Source: Lewinellaceae bacterium (GTDB lineage: Bacteria > Bacteroidota > Bacteroidia > Chitinophagales > Saprospiraceae). Taken from it: a DNA stretch of 64,000 nt. The stretch is taken from assembly GCA_020636325.1 (NCBI GenBank), contig JACJYC010000002.1:124001-188000 (forward strand), read 5' to 3'. Numbering within the stretch: position 1 is the stretch's first letter; each line of letters begins with the position of its first letter. Under the pieces are notes generated by a model that worked only from the letters and a program-made list of their open reading frames with translations, searched no databases and was not told the origin of the DNA. Positions 9,406 to 18,700 of this stretch are shown piece by piece. A program made the translations under genes and the position numbers.

Positions 9406-10512
9406 CTATTTGTCCGATACTTTCTGATACGGGATCGTAATCCGGGCTTCAAACCCCCTTTCCGGAAGGTTTTTGACCGTCAGTCCGGCATTTTCGCCAT
9501 AAATGAGCGCCAGGCGATTATTGACGTTTTGCAGGCCGATGCCGCCGGAAAACAGATCCTCATCGGTATGGGATGCGCCCTCTCCGTCGTCACGGACGGT
9601 AATGATGATGAGCCCCGAATCGTTTCTGGCTTTCACCTCAATGGCGCCGTTGTCGACCCGCCTTGCGAAACCGTGTTTGATCGCATTTTCCACCAGCGGC
9701 TGCAGGATGAGGCTGGGCACAAGGGCATCGTGTATCCCTTCTTCCAGGTCGTATCTGACCTCCAGCCGGTCATTGAACCGGATCTGTTCGATATCGAGGT
9801 AATTCCGGACAAATTCAAATTCCTGCCCCAGCGGGATAAGGTTGCCTTTTTCCTTGTCGAGTACCGACCGCAGCAGGCCGCCCAGCCGCGAAACCACTTT
9901 CTGCGCGCTCTTCACGTCGATGTCCATCAGGGACGAAATGGTATTCAGGGTATTGAACAGAAAATGGGGTTGCAATTGCAGTTTCAGGGCATTCAGCCGG
10001 GCATTCGAAAGCTGGTTTTCGGTCTGCGCCAGCTCAAGGGCCTTGGCCTGGAATTGCTTCTGGTAATGGGCCGCCATCAGGATCGCATACAGCACCCAGT
10101 ATTCCAGCAACCGCTGAAACCAGGCAAACGGGAAGATCCGGATCAGGCGATGGATCTTCTCCGGCGGATAAGCCTCGACCAGGTAGTGGTAAGGGAAATG
10201 ATATTCGATGCTGGTAATAACCTCGTGTAACGCCGCCAGAATCAGGCTGGCGAGGATGGCCATTCCCTTTTCCCGCCAGGAAGGCGACTGTATCCGGTAA
10301 CGAATAACCACGCTGTTGACAACCGGCAGGATAAAAGCCCAAAAGGTGAAATTGGTCAGGTGCAGGAAGAACTCTCTGGAAAAATAAAAGTTCTTTTGCT
10401 CATTCCACAGCAGGTACCCCAGATAGGATTTGAAGGTGAAAATAACTGCCAGGACTACGGCAATAACGATGCCCAGCCAATACGGTATCGGCAGTTTTTG
10501 TTTCCAATTCAT
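9406..10512 (-). CDS. LytS/YehU-type membrane sensor histidine kinase
   Basis: A 368-residue protein with four predicted membrane helices in its first ~160 residues, no obvious extracytoplasmic sensor domain, a short coiled coil, then the His_kinase (PF06580) module with QPHFLFNTLNTISSLMD carrying the phospho-acceptor histidine, and a C-terminal HATPase (LVENAIKHG, DDGEG, GIGLQNV). It is immediately followed by the LytTR regulator and forms with it a two-component operon on the minus strand. Confidence 0.92.
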   Translation of the reverse strand: MNWKQKLPIPYWLGIVIAVVLAVIFTFKSYLGYLLWNEQKNFYFSREFFLHLTNFTFWAFILPVVNSVVIRYRIQSPSWREKGMAILASLILAALHEVITSIEYHFPYHYLVEAYPPEKIHRLIRIFPFAWFQRLLEYWVLYAILMAAHYQKQFQAKALELAQTENQLSNARLNALKLQLQPHFLFNTLNTISSLMDIDVKSAQKVVSRLGGLLRSVLDKEKGNLIPLGQEFEFVRNYLDIEQIRFNDRLEVRYDLEEGIHDALVPSLILQPLVENAIKHGFARRVDNGAIEVKARNDSGLIIITVRDDGEGASHTDEDLFSGGIGLQNVNNRLALIYGENAGLTVKNLPERGFEARITIPYQKVSDK

Positions 10513-10657
10513 GACTGCAAAGAAAGGGAAAATTGCGCCAACCGTTCAGGATAATGGGATTAACGGCTTTTTTGGGGACGAAATCACCCAACTTCTGGTT
10601 AAAGTTGGTCATCTCTGTAATGCTAAATTTTTTAGCGGCGATCACAAGCTAAAAACC

Positions 10658-10688
10658 TTGACAGGTGCCACTATTTTCCTTATATTTG
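10658..10688 (+). promoter_or_regulatory. Strong Bacteroidota promoter (TTG-N20-TATATTTG)
   Basis: TTGAC at 10658 and TATATTTG at 10681-10688 are separated by 20 nt after the TTG, a near-perfect match to the Bacteroidota -33/-7 consensus. It points to the T9SS metalloprotease gene and places the transcript start near 10695, so an ATG at 10742 would have a leader of about 47 nt. Confidence 0.7.
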
Positions 10689-10748
10689 AACCTGAACATT
10701 TTCTATTCCTCAAGATGATTCGTAACTAAAACCTTAATACTATGCTCC

Positions 10749-12416
10749 TTGTCGACTTTTTTTCCAGCCTTTCCCGTAGGGGGGGGGGTAATCCTTATCG
10801 CTTTTTTCCTGGTTCTTAACACCGTTGCGCAGGGCCAACAACTGGACGGCGTTCAGCTCTGCGGGACCGAAGAGCCCGCTCAGAATTTGCTGCCGCCTTC
10901 GGAATCACTTGACCACTGCTTTACCGTACAGACGATATTCGACAATTGCACCAAGATCTGGCTCCGGGTGAACATCCACTTTTTTCTGGATGACAATTGC
11001 GAAGGCACCCTGGACCCGTTGGGGAATGAGACCATTTCGCCGGAAAAGGCATACGAGGTCGCTGAAAGCCTCATTAACAGCGCCAACGACCGTCTGGAGA
11101 ATAACCGGGAACAGTGGAACCAGGTCCCTTGGGGCGTACTGCTGGACCAGACCAGATACTGCGTGCCGTTCCGGTATCTGCTGTCGGGGGTGTATGTGCA
11201 TTGCAGTACTACAGCTACGAATACGAGTGCGTCGCAGCTTAACTCCTTTTTCCAAGCCAATTTCGGCGTCAATGTCTCCAGCGAATACAATTGTTACATT
11301 GCGGAATATGTAGGAAGTTCGACAGGGGTTGCCGCCCTATCCGGAAACCGGCTTGCCGTAGAAAACTTTGCTCCCGGGAATTTTAACCATGAAATGGGGC
11401 ATTGTTTGAATTTAGAGCATTCATGGGCAGAAGATTTTGTTAGTGACACGCCTGAAATCAGATTCGATTACGATTTCAATTGCGACGGTGATGTGGATGA
11501 TACCTTTTCATCGCCGGGTATCGGCAAGGAAAAGGACAGGCAATGCTACGTTTATTTTTACGACACGCATTTCCCATTGCCGCCGCCAATCGATTACAAT
11601 GGGGATGGGGTTGTCGACATTCAGGACCCATGCGATCCGGATCTGCCTTGCTTACCCTACCCATGCTGCCAGTGGGAATACAACAACAATAATATCATGG
11701 CTTATTCCAGTTATATCGATTGCTGTTCGGCCTATACCAAAGGGCAGATCCTGCGCGCCCTGGATCACCTCAGTACGGAAACCGTCTGCGAATTCATTGA
11801 GGATATTACCGATACCTGCCACCCGCCCAAAGCCAATGCCGCTATTTTGCCCTTTGAAAATGCCGACGATTGCAATTATTGTTTGCATTTTGAACACAGC
11901 ATGAATGAAACCTGGTATTTGCTGGAATTTCTGGAAGGCGCCAATCTAGTGCACAGCACCGGATGGGTAAACGAACAGGTCGGCGTCTATTGCATTTCAC
12001 AATCCGTCAAATTTCCCAATCAATACGACAACGGCTTTCAAGGCGGCCACACTTATACCGCCAAGCTGACCGTTGAAAACGACTGCGGGGACGCTGAAAC
12101 CCGGGAGCTTGCCTTCACTTTGCCCGTCTTGAGTTGCGTTTCCGATGTACCGCCGTTTGATTTCAAGGACCTGGCCCCGAATCCTTTTTTAAACAACTTC
12201 ACTTATGAATATGAAACAAGTGAAACCGGTAACCTGAAGATCTGGCTGATTTCCCTGTCCGACAGGAACAACGCCGAATTGATCGCAGAAGAAACGGACC
12301 TCCAGCCCGGCGTTTACCAGCAAACCAAGTCCACCGTTGCCCTTCAATCCGGTGTATATGCCCTGGTCGCCCAGTTCAACGGCGGCATCTATTCGATTAA
12401 CCTGGTCAAATCCTGA
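10749..12416 (+). CDS. Secreted metzincin-type metalloprotease with T9SS type A sorting domain
   Basis: The open frame encodes 555 residues. The zinc-binding motif HEMGHCLNLEH begins at residue 214, which fits the pappalysin-like M43 group. The C-terminus has the T9SS type A layout (DLAPNPFLNNF near 475, then GVYALVAQFNGGIYSINLVKS at the end), so it is probably exported and cell-surface attached or released. The start is problematic: the frame opens with TTG at 10749, while the better-placed ATG at 10742 is in another frame and joins this one only if the G10 run at 10779-10788 has nine Gs. With nine Gs a good signal peptide results (FFSSLSRRGGVILIAFFLVL). Several Asp-rich stretches suggest calcium binding. 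The next gene follows after 4 nt. Confidence 0.8.
   Translation: MSTFFPAFPVGGGVILIAFFLVLNTVAQGQQLDGVQLCGTEEPAQNLLPPSESLDHCFTVQTIFDNCTKIWLRVNIHFFLDDNCEGTLDPLGNETISPEKAYEVAESLINSANDRLENNREQWNQVPWGVLLDQTRYCVPFRYLLSGVYVHCSTTATNTSASQLNSFFQANFGVNVSSEYNCYIAEYVGSSTGVAALSGNRLAVENFAPGNFNHEMGHCLNLEHSWAEDFVSDTPEIRFDYDFNCDGDVDDTFSSPGIGKEKDRQCYVYFYDTHFPLPPPIDYNGDGVVDIQDPCDPDLPCLPYPCCQWEYNNNNIMAYSSYIDCCSAYTKGQILRALDHLSTETVCEFIEDITDTCHPPKANAAILPFENADDCNYCLHFEHSMNETWYLLEFLEGANLVHSTGWVNEQVGVYCISQSVKFPNQYDNGFQGGHTYTAKLTVENDCGDAETRELAFTLPVLSCVSDVPPFDFKDLAPNPFLNNFTYEYETSETGNLKIWLISLSDRNNAELIAEETDLQPGVYQQTKSTVALQSGVYALVAQFNGGIYSINLVKS
10779..10788 (+). repeat. G10 homopolymer in signal-peptide coding region
   Basis: Ten consecutive Gs lie between the ATG at 10742 and the hydrophobic core of the signal peptide. 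Loss of one G would put the ATG in frame with the metalloprotease. Confidence 0.9.
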
Positions 12417-12420
12417 ACCG

Positions 12421-13368
12421 ATGCGAATAAAAAACAAGTTCAAAACAATCATCCCGATCCTCTTCCTCGTTCAGGTATGGCTAAACGGCCAACCCACCGC
12501 CATGTTCGAAGCCACCATCTGGTTTGAAGACGCTGTCGGAAACCGGGATTCCATCGTGGTGGGATACGATACGCTGGCTACTGAGGATATCGATCCGGCA
12601 TTCGGCGAAGCAGAGATCACAAGCCCTTTTGATTCGGTGTTTGAGGTGCGGGCAGGATCAACAGATTTTATTTACCAAAAAAAATTATCCAAAAAAATAA
12701 TAGGTGTTACTTCGAGGATTAATTTTGGTTCAGATACTGGTTGCTTTATTAGCGGTGGAGTATTTATCTACGTCTGGGCCAAACACCAACCGGTCAAGAT
12801 CTGGTGGTCCAGGCAGGTGTTCAACGACGTGTACTGCAATCGGGGCGCCCTTATCAGCAATCACATGACAGATAAAGTTGCTGCACCTTACGACTGGGAT
12901 GAATTCCCGCAGGAGGCCTATTGGTGTATGGCGGTGGACGACAGCCTGGTGATCGACCTGTCCGAGCCGGTCTATTTGGGAATAACCGTGGATTTTCCCG
13001 TAGAAATCGAAAAGGAAGTAGAAGGCCTGGGCGTACAGACCATTTACGGGATGCGATACGTATCCTGGTCGCCGCATTATTCACCCTGCCTTTCGCATCT
13101 TTCCACCGATACAACTCCCTCGGACATTGCTGAGGATTTTTTGACATTGGCGCCTAACCCGGCAGAAGATGCGGTCCGGCTGATCGCTGCTCAATTACCG
13201 GACCTCCGGCTGGTCCACATTTACGATTTGCAGGGGCGTCTGGTTCGCTCATTCCCAAATCCCGTAGCAGATGAACTGGATATTTCCGGGTTGGCAACAG
13301 GCATTTATCTGGTAGAGGCAGTCGGGAAAGACGGCGGGCGGCATATTCAAAAACTGGTGAAGTTGTAA
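12421..13368 (+). CDS. Hypothetical secreted protein with T9SS type A sorting domain
   Basis: A 315-residue protein with an N-terminal signal peptide (IIPILFLVQVWLNGQ) and a T9SS type A C-terminal domain from about residue 240 (FLTLAPNPAEDAVRL, then LQGRLVRSFPN, ending GGRHIQKLVKL). The middle region (about residues 25-235) has several tryptophans and cysteines and I do not recognise it. It starts 4 nt after the metalloprotease stop, so the two cargo proteins are probably expressed together from the promoter at 10658. Whether it is an inhibitor, adhesin or substrate-binding partner of the protease is unknown. Confidence 0.8.
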   Translation: MRIKNKFKTIIPILFLVQVWLNGQPTAMFEATIWFEDAVGNRDSIVVGYDTLATEDIDPAFGEAEITSPFDSVFEVRAGSTDFIYQKKLSKKIIGVTSRINFGSDTGCFISGGVFIYVWAKHQPVKIWWSRQVFNDVYCNRGALISNHMTDKVAAPYDWDEFPQEAYWCMAVDDSLVIDLSEPVYLGITVDFPVEIEKEVEGLGVQTIYGMRYVSWSPHYSPCLSHLSTDTTPSDIAEDFLTLAPNPAEDAVRLIAAQLPDLRLVHIYDLQGRLVRSFPNPVADELDISGLATGIYLVEAVGKDGGRHIQKLVKL

Positions 13369-13383
13369 CTCATTAATGTGGCG

Positions 13384-13436
13384 CCCGGCATGTTTAGAGA
13401 CTTGCCGGGTAGTCGCGTTGCGGCAAAGCCGCTCGC
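13384..13436. terminator. Two stem-loops between convergent genes
   Basis: The first has arms CCCGGCA (13384-13390) and TGCCGGG (13403-13409). The second has arms GCGGC and GCCGC around AAA (13420-13432), extendable with flanking CGCG. They lie between the convergent T9SS cargo and threonine synthase genes. No T tract is present. Confidence 0.4.
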
Positions 13437-13461
13437 GGGCAGTAGGGTAATTTCATCGCTA

Positions 13462-14634
13462 TCAGCACTGCTCCGCGTATTTATACCAGCTGCCGGTATT
13501 GATCATAACTACAGAATCGTCAGGCCGGATCCAACCTGTTGCTGCCAGCTTACCGGTTGCAGCCCAGACGGCAGCCCCTTCCGGTGACAGCATGACGCCT
13601 TCCCGGGAGGCCGCTTCAGCTAACGCGTCCAGGATCTCCGCATCCGTGACGGTCAGCGCGGTTCCCCGGCTGCGGTACAGGATGTCCAGGATCAGTTCAT
13701 CCCCGAATGCGGCCGGTACCCGCAGGCCGTTGGCTATCGTTTCTCCGGGGCGCTCTACCGGCGGGGCTACGTCCATCCCCCGGTTAAAAGCGTGGACGAT
13801 AGGGGCGCACACGGCGGCTTGCACGGCTACCATCCGGGGCCTGGGGGAGCCGATCCAGCCCAGTTGTTCCATCTCTTCAAATGCCTTCCAGATGCCGATG
13901 AGCCCGGTGCCGCCGCCGGTGGGATAAACGATCACATCGGGACATTCCCAGTCCAGTTGTTCGGCGATCTCATACCCCATTGTTTTTTTACCCTCCAGCC
14001 GAAAGGGTTCTTTCAAGGTCGAGATATCAAACCAACCCGGCGACCAGTTCGCGCGCATTTTCCTGGCGCAATCCCCTATGGTGCCGTCTACAACGGTCAC
14101 TTCGGCGCCGAAATATTCGCATTCCCGCCGGAAAACGGCCGGTGTGAGCCGCGGCATGAAAACATGGGCTTCCAGGCCGGCTTTTGCGCAGTAGGCGCTC
14201 ATGGCTCCGCCCGCATTGCCTGCCGTAGGGATAGCACAAACTTTTGCGCCCAGTTCCCGCGCTTTTGAAATCGCCATGGCCAACCCGCGGGCCTTGAATG
14301 AACCTGTTGGGTTAAGCGCCTCATCTTTCAACCGGAGCTGCTGAACCCGCCAGCGCTTCCCGGTTTCCGGCAGCGGGATCAACGGCGTCCCCCCCTCACC
14401 CAGGGAGATCTTGTGCAGGTCGGACTCCAGGGGTAACAGTTCGCGGTACCGCCACATATCAAACGGACGATCCCTGAGTATTTTTCTTTCCAATCCTGCC
14501 TCCAGGTCATATTGCGCCAACAAGGGCTTTCCCGCTTCGGAAAAGGTTTGAAGCCTATCTTTCTGGTAAATGTCGCGTTCTTTTGAACAAATGAGATGCG
14601 TGTACAGCGTTTTGACAGCAGTGAGCGTTTCCAT
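13462..14634 (-). CDS. thrC: Threonine synthase (PLP-dependent)
   Basis: A 390-residue fold-type II PLP enzyme. The cofactor lysine lies in PTGSFKARG, preceded by GEGGTPLIPL, and the phosphate-binding glycine loop is YPTGGGTG. These match threonine synthase, which converts O-phospho-L-homoserine to L-threonine in the cytoplasm. The related cysteate synthase cannot be fully excluded. I prefer the ATG at 14634 (METLTAVKTLYTHLICSK) over the in-frame ATG 75 nt upstream, because the latter adds residues atypical of the family. The gene is divergent from an AraC regulator gene and apart from thrA and thrB, which are not in the window. Confidence 0.88.
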   Translation of the reverse strand: METLTAVKTLYTHLICSKERDIYQKDRLQTFSEAGKPLLAQYDLEAGLERKILRDRPFDMWRYRELLPLESDLHKISLGEGGTPLIPLPETGKRWRVQQLRLKDEALNPTGSFKARGLAMAISKARELGAKVCAIPTAGNAGGAMSAYCAKAGLEAHVFMPRLTPAVFRRECEYFGAEVTVVDGTIGDCARKMRANWSPGWFDISTLKEPFRLEGKKTMGYEIAEQLDWECPDVIVYPTGGGTGLIGIWKAFEEMEQLGWIGSPRPRMVAVQAAVCAPIVHAFNRGMDVAPPVERPGETIANGLRVPAAFGDELILDILYRSRGTALTVTDAEILDALAEAASREGVMLSPEGAAVWAATGKLAATGWIRPDDSVVMINTGSWYKYAEQC

Positions 14635-14785
14635 AATAAGTATTTGGTTTTTCAGGTCAATATGCACCAATCCACACTGCTTGTCTCTTACAATATTGGC
14701 CATTTCCAATGAAAAATTGCTCTACGCCGAAAACACCTGCCTTTTCAAATGTCCTCTATTAGAAATTGAAATATCCCAATTGATT

Positions 14786-15646
14786 ATGAAAGCGTCGCTG
14801 TACAAGATTTTACCCAATGATCAATGTTCATTCCAGGTGAACGACCGGGACCAGAATGATCATTTTGACAATTTGCATTATCACCCGGAGTACCAGCTCA
14901 GCCTGATCATGGAAGGGGAAGGTGCCTGCGCGGTTGGAGAAGTGGTGGATCAATTTCAAAAAGGAGATGTTTTTCTGATCGGCCCCAATGTCCCCCATGC
15001 ATTCCGGACGGATGACCCGCATACCCGGTATCGGATACTTTCTTTCTTTTTCCAGGAAAACGGATTCGGCAAGGATTTTTTTCAATTACCGGAACTGCTC
15101 CCGGTTAAAAACATGCTGGAGGAAAGCGCGAGGGGTATCAAGATCGGATCGCAATATGTCAAAAAACTCCAGACCGACCTCACCGGAATCCTGGAGCTGA
15201 CCGGCATATTGCGATTGATGACGTTTCTGCGGGCGCTCGCAGATATAGCCTTGCACCCTGAAAGACGAATACTTTCTGCCGTTTCCTGCCAGGCTTCACC
15301 CAGCACCTTGCTGCACCACCGGCTCAATGCGATCTTCCAGTACATATCTGACAATTTCGACCGCCCGATCAGCCTGGAGGAGGCGGCTGGCGTAGCCAAC
15401 CTGAGCAAGTACGCCTTCTGCCGTTATTTTAAAAAATATACCCGCCAAAGCTTTGTCGATTATCTCAACCAGTTCAGGGTAAACGTTGCCTGCCGGTTGC
15501 TCAAAAAGAGCGCCTGTTCGATCATCCAGATCAGCCTGCTTTCCGGCTTCAACAACCTGTCGAATTTCAACCGCCATTTCAAGCGGATCATGGATTGCAC
15601 CCCGACGGAATACCGCGATCGTTTTTTCAGCCTCTCTGCCGGATAA
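14786..15646 (+). CDS. AraC-family transcriptional regulator with cupin sensor domain
   Basis: A 286-residue regulator. The N-terminal cupin fold (NLHYHPEYQLSLIMEGEG, FQKGDVFLIGPNVPHAF) is probably the effector domain, and the C-terminal part (about residues 185-285) carries the two AraC helix-turn-helix motifs (SLEEAAGVANLSKYAFCRYF and IIQISLLSGFNNLSNFNRHF) ending with the PTEYRDRF signature. It is transcribed away from the threonine synthase gene with a 151-bp shared upstream region, so it may control it, but cupin-AraC proteins more often respond to sugars. No operator could be defined with confidence. Confidence 0.9.
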   Translation: MKASLYKILPNDQCSFQVNDRDQNDHFDNLHYHPEYQLSLIMEGEGACAVGEVVDQFQKGDVFLIGPNVPHAFRTDDPHTRYRILSFFFQENGFGKDFFQLPELLPVKNMLEESARGIKIGSQYVKKLQTDLTGILELTGILRLMTFLRALADIALHPERRILSAVSCQASPSTLLHHRLNAIFQYISDNFDRPISLEEAAGVANLSKYAFCRYFKKYTRQSFVDYLNQFRVNVACRLLKKSACSIIQISLLSGFNNLSNFNRHFKRIMDCTPTEYRDRFFSLSAG

Positions 15647-15663
15647 ACCCGGGCAAAAGCAAA

Positions 15664-15696
15664 CGGGCCGGGATCAACTGATATGATCCCGGCCCG
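15664..15696. terminator. Bidirectional hairpin terminator
   Basis: A perfect 13-bp stem with arms CGGGCCGGGATCA (15664-15676) and TGATCCCGGCCCG (15684-15696) around a 7-nt loop lies between the convergent araC-type and adhesin genes. A short A run precedes it on the plus strand, which reads as T on the minus strand. Confidence 0.7.
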
Positions 15697-15723
15697 CTGC
15701 AGTTGCGCTATGTCAATTTGAGC

Positions 15724-18700
15724 TTACCACAACAAGGTCACATCCCCCCGGTAAACCAGGGTCACCCCGTCGAGGAAGGTCACTTCGATCAGGTATACGT
15801 AAACGCCTTCGTTGGCCCGTTTGCCGTTGATGGTGCCGTCCCACAGCTTGGAGCCGCCTTCGCATACCGGCGGTATTTCGGTCTGTTGGTAAACCATCCC
15901 GCCCCAGCGGTCGTAGATCCGGCAATAATTGATGGCCTGGACCCCCGTGCACGCAAAAACGCGGAATTCGTCGTTGAAATCGCCGTCGCCATCCGGGTGG
16001 AAGCCGTTGGGGATATAGACGTTTCGGTTGGCGTCGAGTTCGATGAAGATCTTGGCCGTAGCGGTACAGCCGTCCGGATTCGTGACCGTCAGGGTGTATT
16101 CCTGGCTGGAGAACGGCTTGATGGTGATATCCTGCGACATGACGCCGTTGAGGATATAATCTTCCGGCGTCCATTCGTAGGTATAGGTGCCGAACGGTGA
16201 AACGACCGGATTAACCGTTGTACTGTCTCCCAGCTCTACCACCCGGGAATCATCCATGGCAATGATGATCTCTGCCGGTTGCGGGATATCGATGCTGGCG
16301 TCCTGGTGGCAACCCGCCGGGTCTTCCACCGTTATGATATGGGACTGGCCGAAAACCGTTGCCGGCTGGTTGGCGGGCAGGAACAGGCCGTTATTGTCTA
16401 CCGAATAGCTGTAATCCAGAAAGGCCATGCCGGCGCCGCCGTAGATGGTGTCGATCGTGATCAGGCCTGGGTCGCCGAAACAGATCGGCGGTACGGGCTC
16501 GCCGAGGACCACCACGATCGGAGCGGGTTCGTTGATGGTATAACTGACCTCATCCTGGCAGCCTTTGATGTCAGTAACCGTTACGGCGTAGGCACCTGCG
16601 GGCAGGTTGGCCGCGATCGGTGAGTTGGCCGGCGCTACGCCGTTGGACCAGTTGAACGGATTGGCGCCCAGTCCGTTTCCGCCGCTTTCCACCACGACGA
16701 TCACCCCGTCGTTATCGCCTGCGCAACTGACGGTGGGCGTCGTTTCTGCCTGGTCGATGGTCACGATAAATTCTTCGGGTTGTGCGATCTGAACGGTTTG
16801 CTGGCGGTTACAGCCGTTGTCGTCGGTCAGTACCACATCATAGGAGCCCGCGCCCAGGTCGTTGCGGGTCGGGCCCGTCGGACCGCCTACCCATTGGTAG
16901 TTGTAAGGCGCCGTACCGCCGGTGGCGGAAAGCGATACCGTACCGTCGGTCAGGCCGAAGCAGGTAACGTTTTCGGTCGTCGCGGAGATAATGATGTCTT
17001 GCGGGCTGGCGACCTCAAATTCCATGATCTCGCCGCAAACCCCGTCTGACACGGTTACCGTCTGCATGCCGCGGCACAATTGATTGACGGCTGAGCTGGG
17101 CACACCGACTTCACTTTCGCCGGTCGACCAGTCATAGTTGAAATTGGCAGTGGTTCCGTCGCTGTAAATAGCCGTTGCCGTGGCCTGGCCGTCGCAGGTG
17201 GTATCATCGGGACAGCTTACGCCGGTCAGCGACTGGAGGTCGATCACGATCCCGGGCGGGTCCGAAACCACCAGGTCATTGATGATCAGCGGCGTACAAT
17301 TATTGGCATCCCTGACGATCACGCTGTAAGTCCCGGCAAAAAGTCCGGGCAGCGGGTTGAATGTACCGGGTTGGTTCGGCATAGTGCTCCAGGTATACTG
17401 GTAAGGCGGAGTTCCGCCGCTGATGAACAGGGCGATCTGGCCGTTACCTTGTCCGGGGCATTCCGGCGAGGTGATCCGGACGCTGTCCAATGCGAGGGGC
17501 AGCGGAGCCAGGACCAACGCCGTGTCGATCGTCACGCAGGCATTTTCCGCCGTTACGGTAACGATATATTCTCCCGGGGCCAGGTTGGAAATCGTTGAAG
17601 TCTGATCGCCCGTATTCCAATTATAACCGACGATCGGCGCACTGGTAGCCGTAGCTACGACGGTCAGCGTACCATCCGTGTCTTCGGGGCAGCTGACGGA
17701 ATCGTCATCCAGTTGGGTAATGGCCGGGGGTACCGGCGCCAGGATTTCGACATCCTGCGAGGTGGTACAATTGTTGGCGTCTGTGATATTTACGGTGTAC
17801 ATGCCTGCCGAAAGGCCGGCTGCAGCCGGATCGTTGAGGTTGGGGTCATGGCTCCAGGCGTAGTTATAGGGTTCCGTCCCGCCTGTTACGGCTATCGTCA
17901 CGCTGCCGTCGTTGCCGACTGCGCAGGTTTCGTTACTTTGCTCGAAAATGGAGGCGGCCAACGGTTCGGGCTGATTGACCGTTATGGTGTCCATGATCTG
18001 GCAACCTGCTGCATCGGCATCCGTCATGGTAACGATATAAACGCCTGCCGGAAGGTCGGTCAGGTTGCTGCTGACGTTATCGTTTACCGGGGGCGTGGTG
18101 GAGTTGTTCCAGACGAAGGTATAGGGCAGATCCGCCGGTGCGCCTGCGGTATTTCCAACTGCAAGTATGGCGCCGTCCGTACCGCCGTTACAGGATACGT
18201 CCGTTACCGAAGCGTTGATGGTAAGCACTTTTTGAGCGGCAACCGTGTAGGAGTCCATAAATTCGCATCCCCTTGAATCGGAAACGGTCACCGGGTATTC
18301 GCCGGGTTCGAGGGCGCTCACGGTAGCCGAGTTGGCGGTAACGGTGCCCAGGCCGCCGCCCCAGGTGAAGGTATAGGCTCCGTTGGTGGGCGTACCGCCG
18401 GAAGCGCTGATCGTGATGGCTCCGTCGCCGGCGCCTACGCAACTCGCTTCCGTTATGAAGGTATTCTGAGCCAATACGTTGAGCACCGCCGGTTGCGAAA
18501 GGGTGGTACTGGCCGATGCCGAGCATCCGTTCGCATCCGTGACGGTCACGCCGTAAAACCCGGAAGGTATATTATCCTGAACAGCCCCTGTGACGGTCGG
18601 GTTGTTCCATTTAAAGGTGAAGGGCGACAGGTCTGTTTGCATCACCCCGGCCAGCAAAACCTGGGCTTCTACCCGCCCGTTGCTTTCGCCGTTGCACCTC

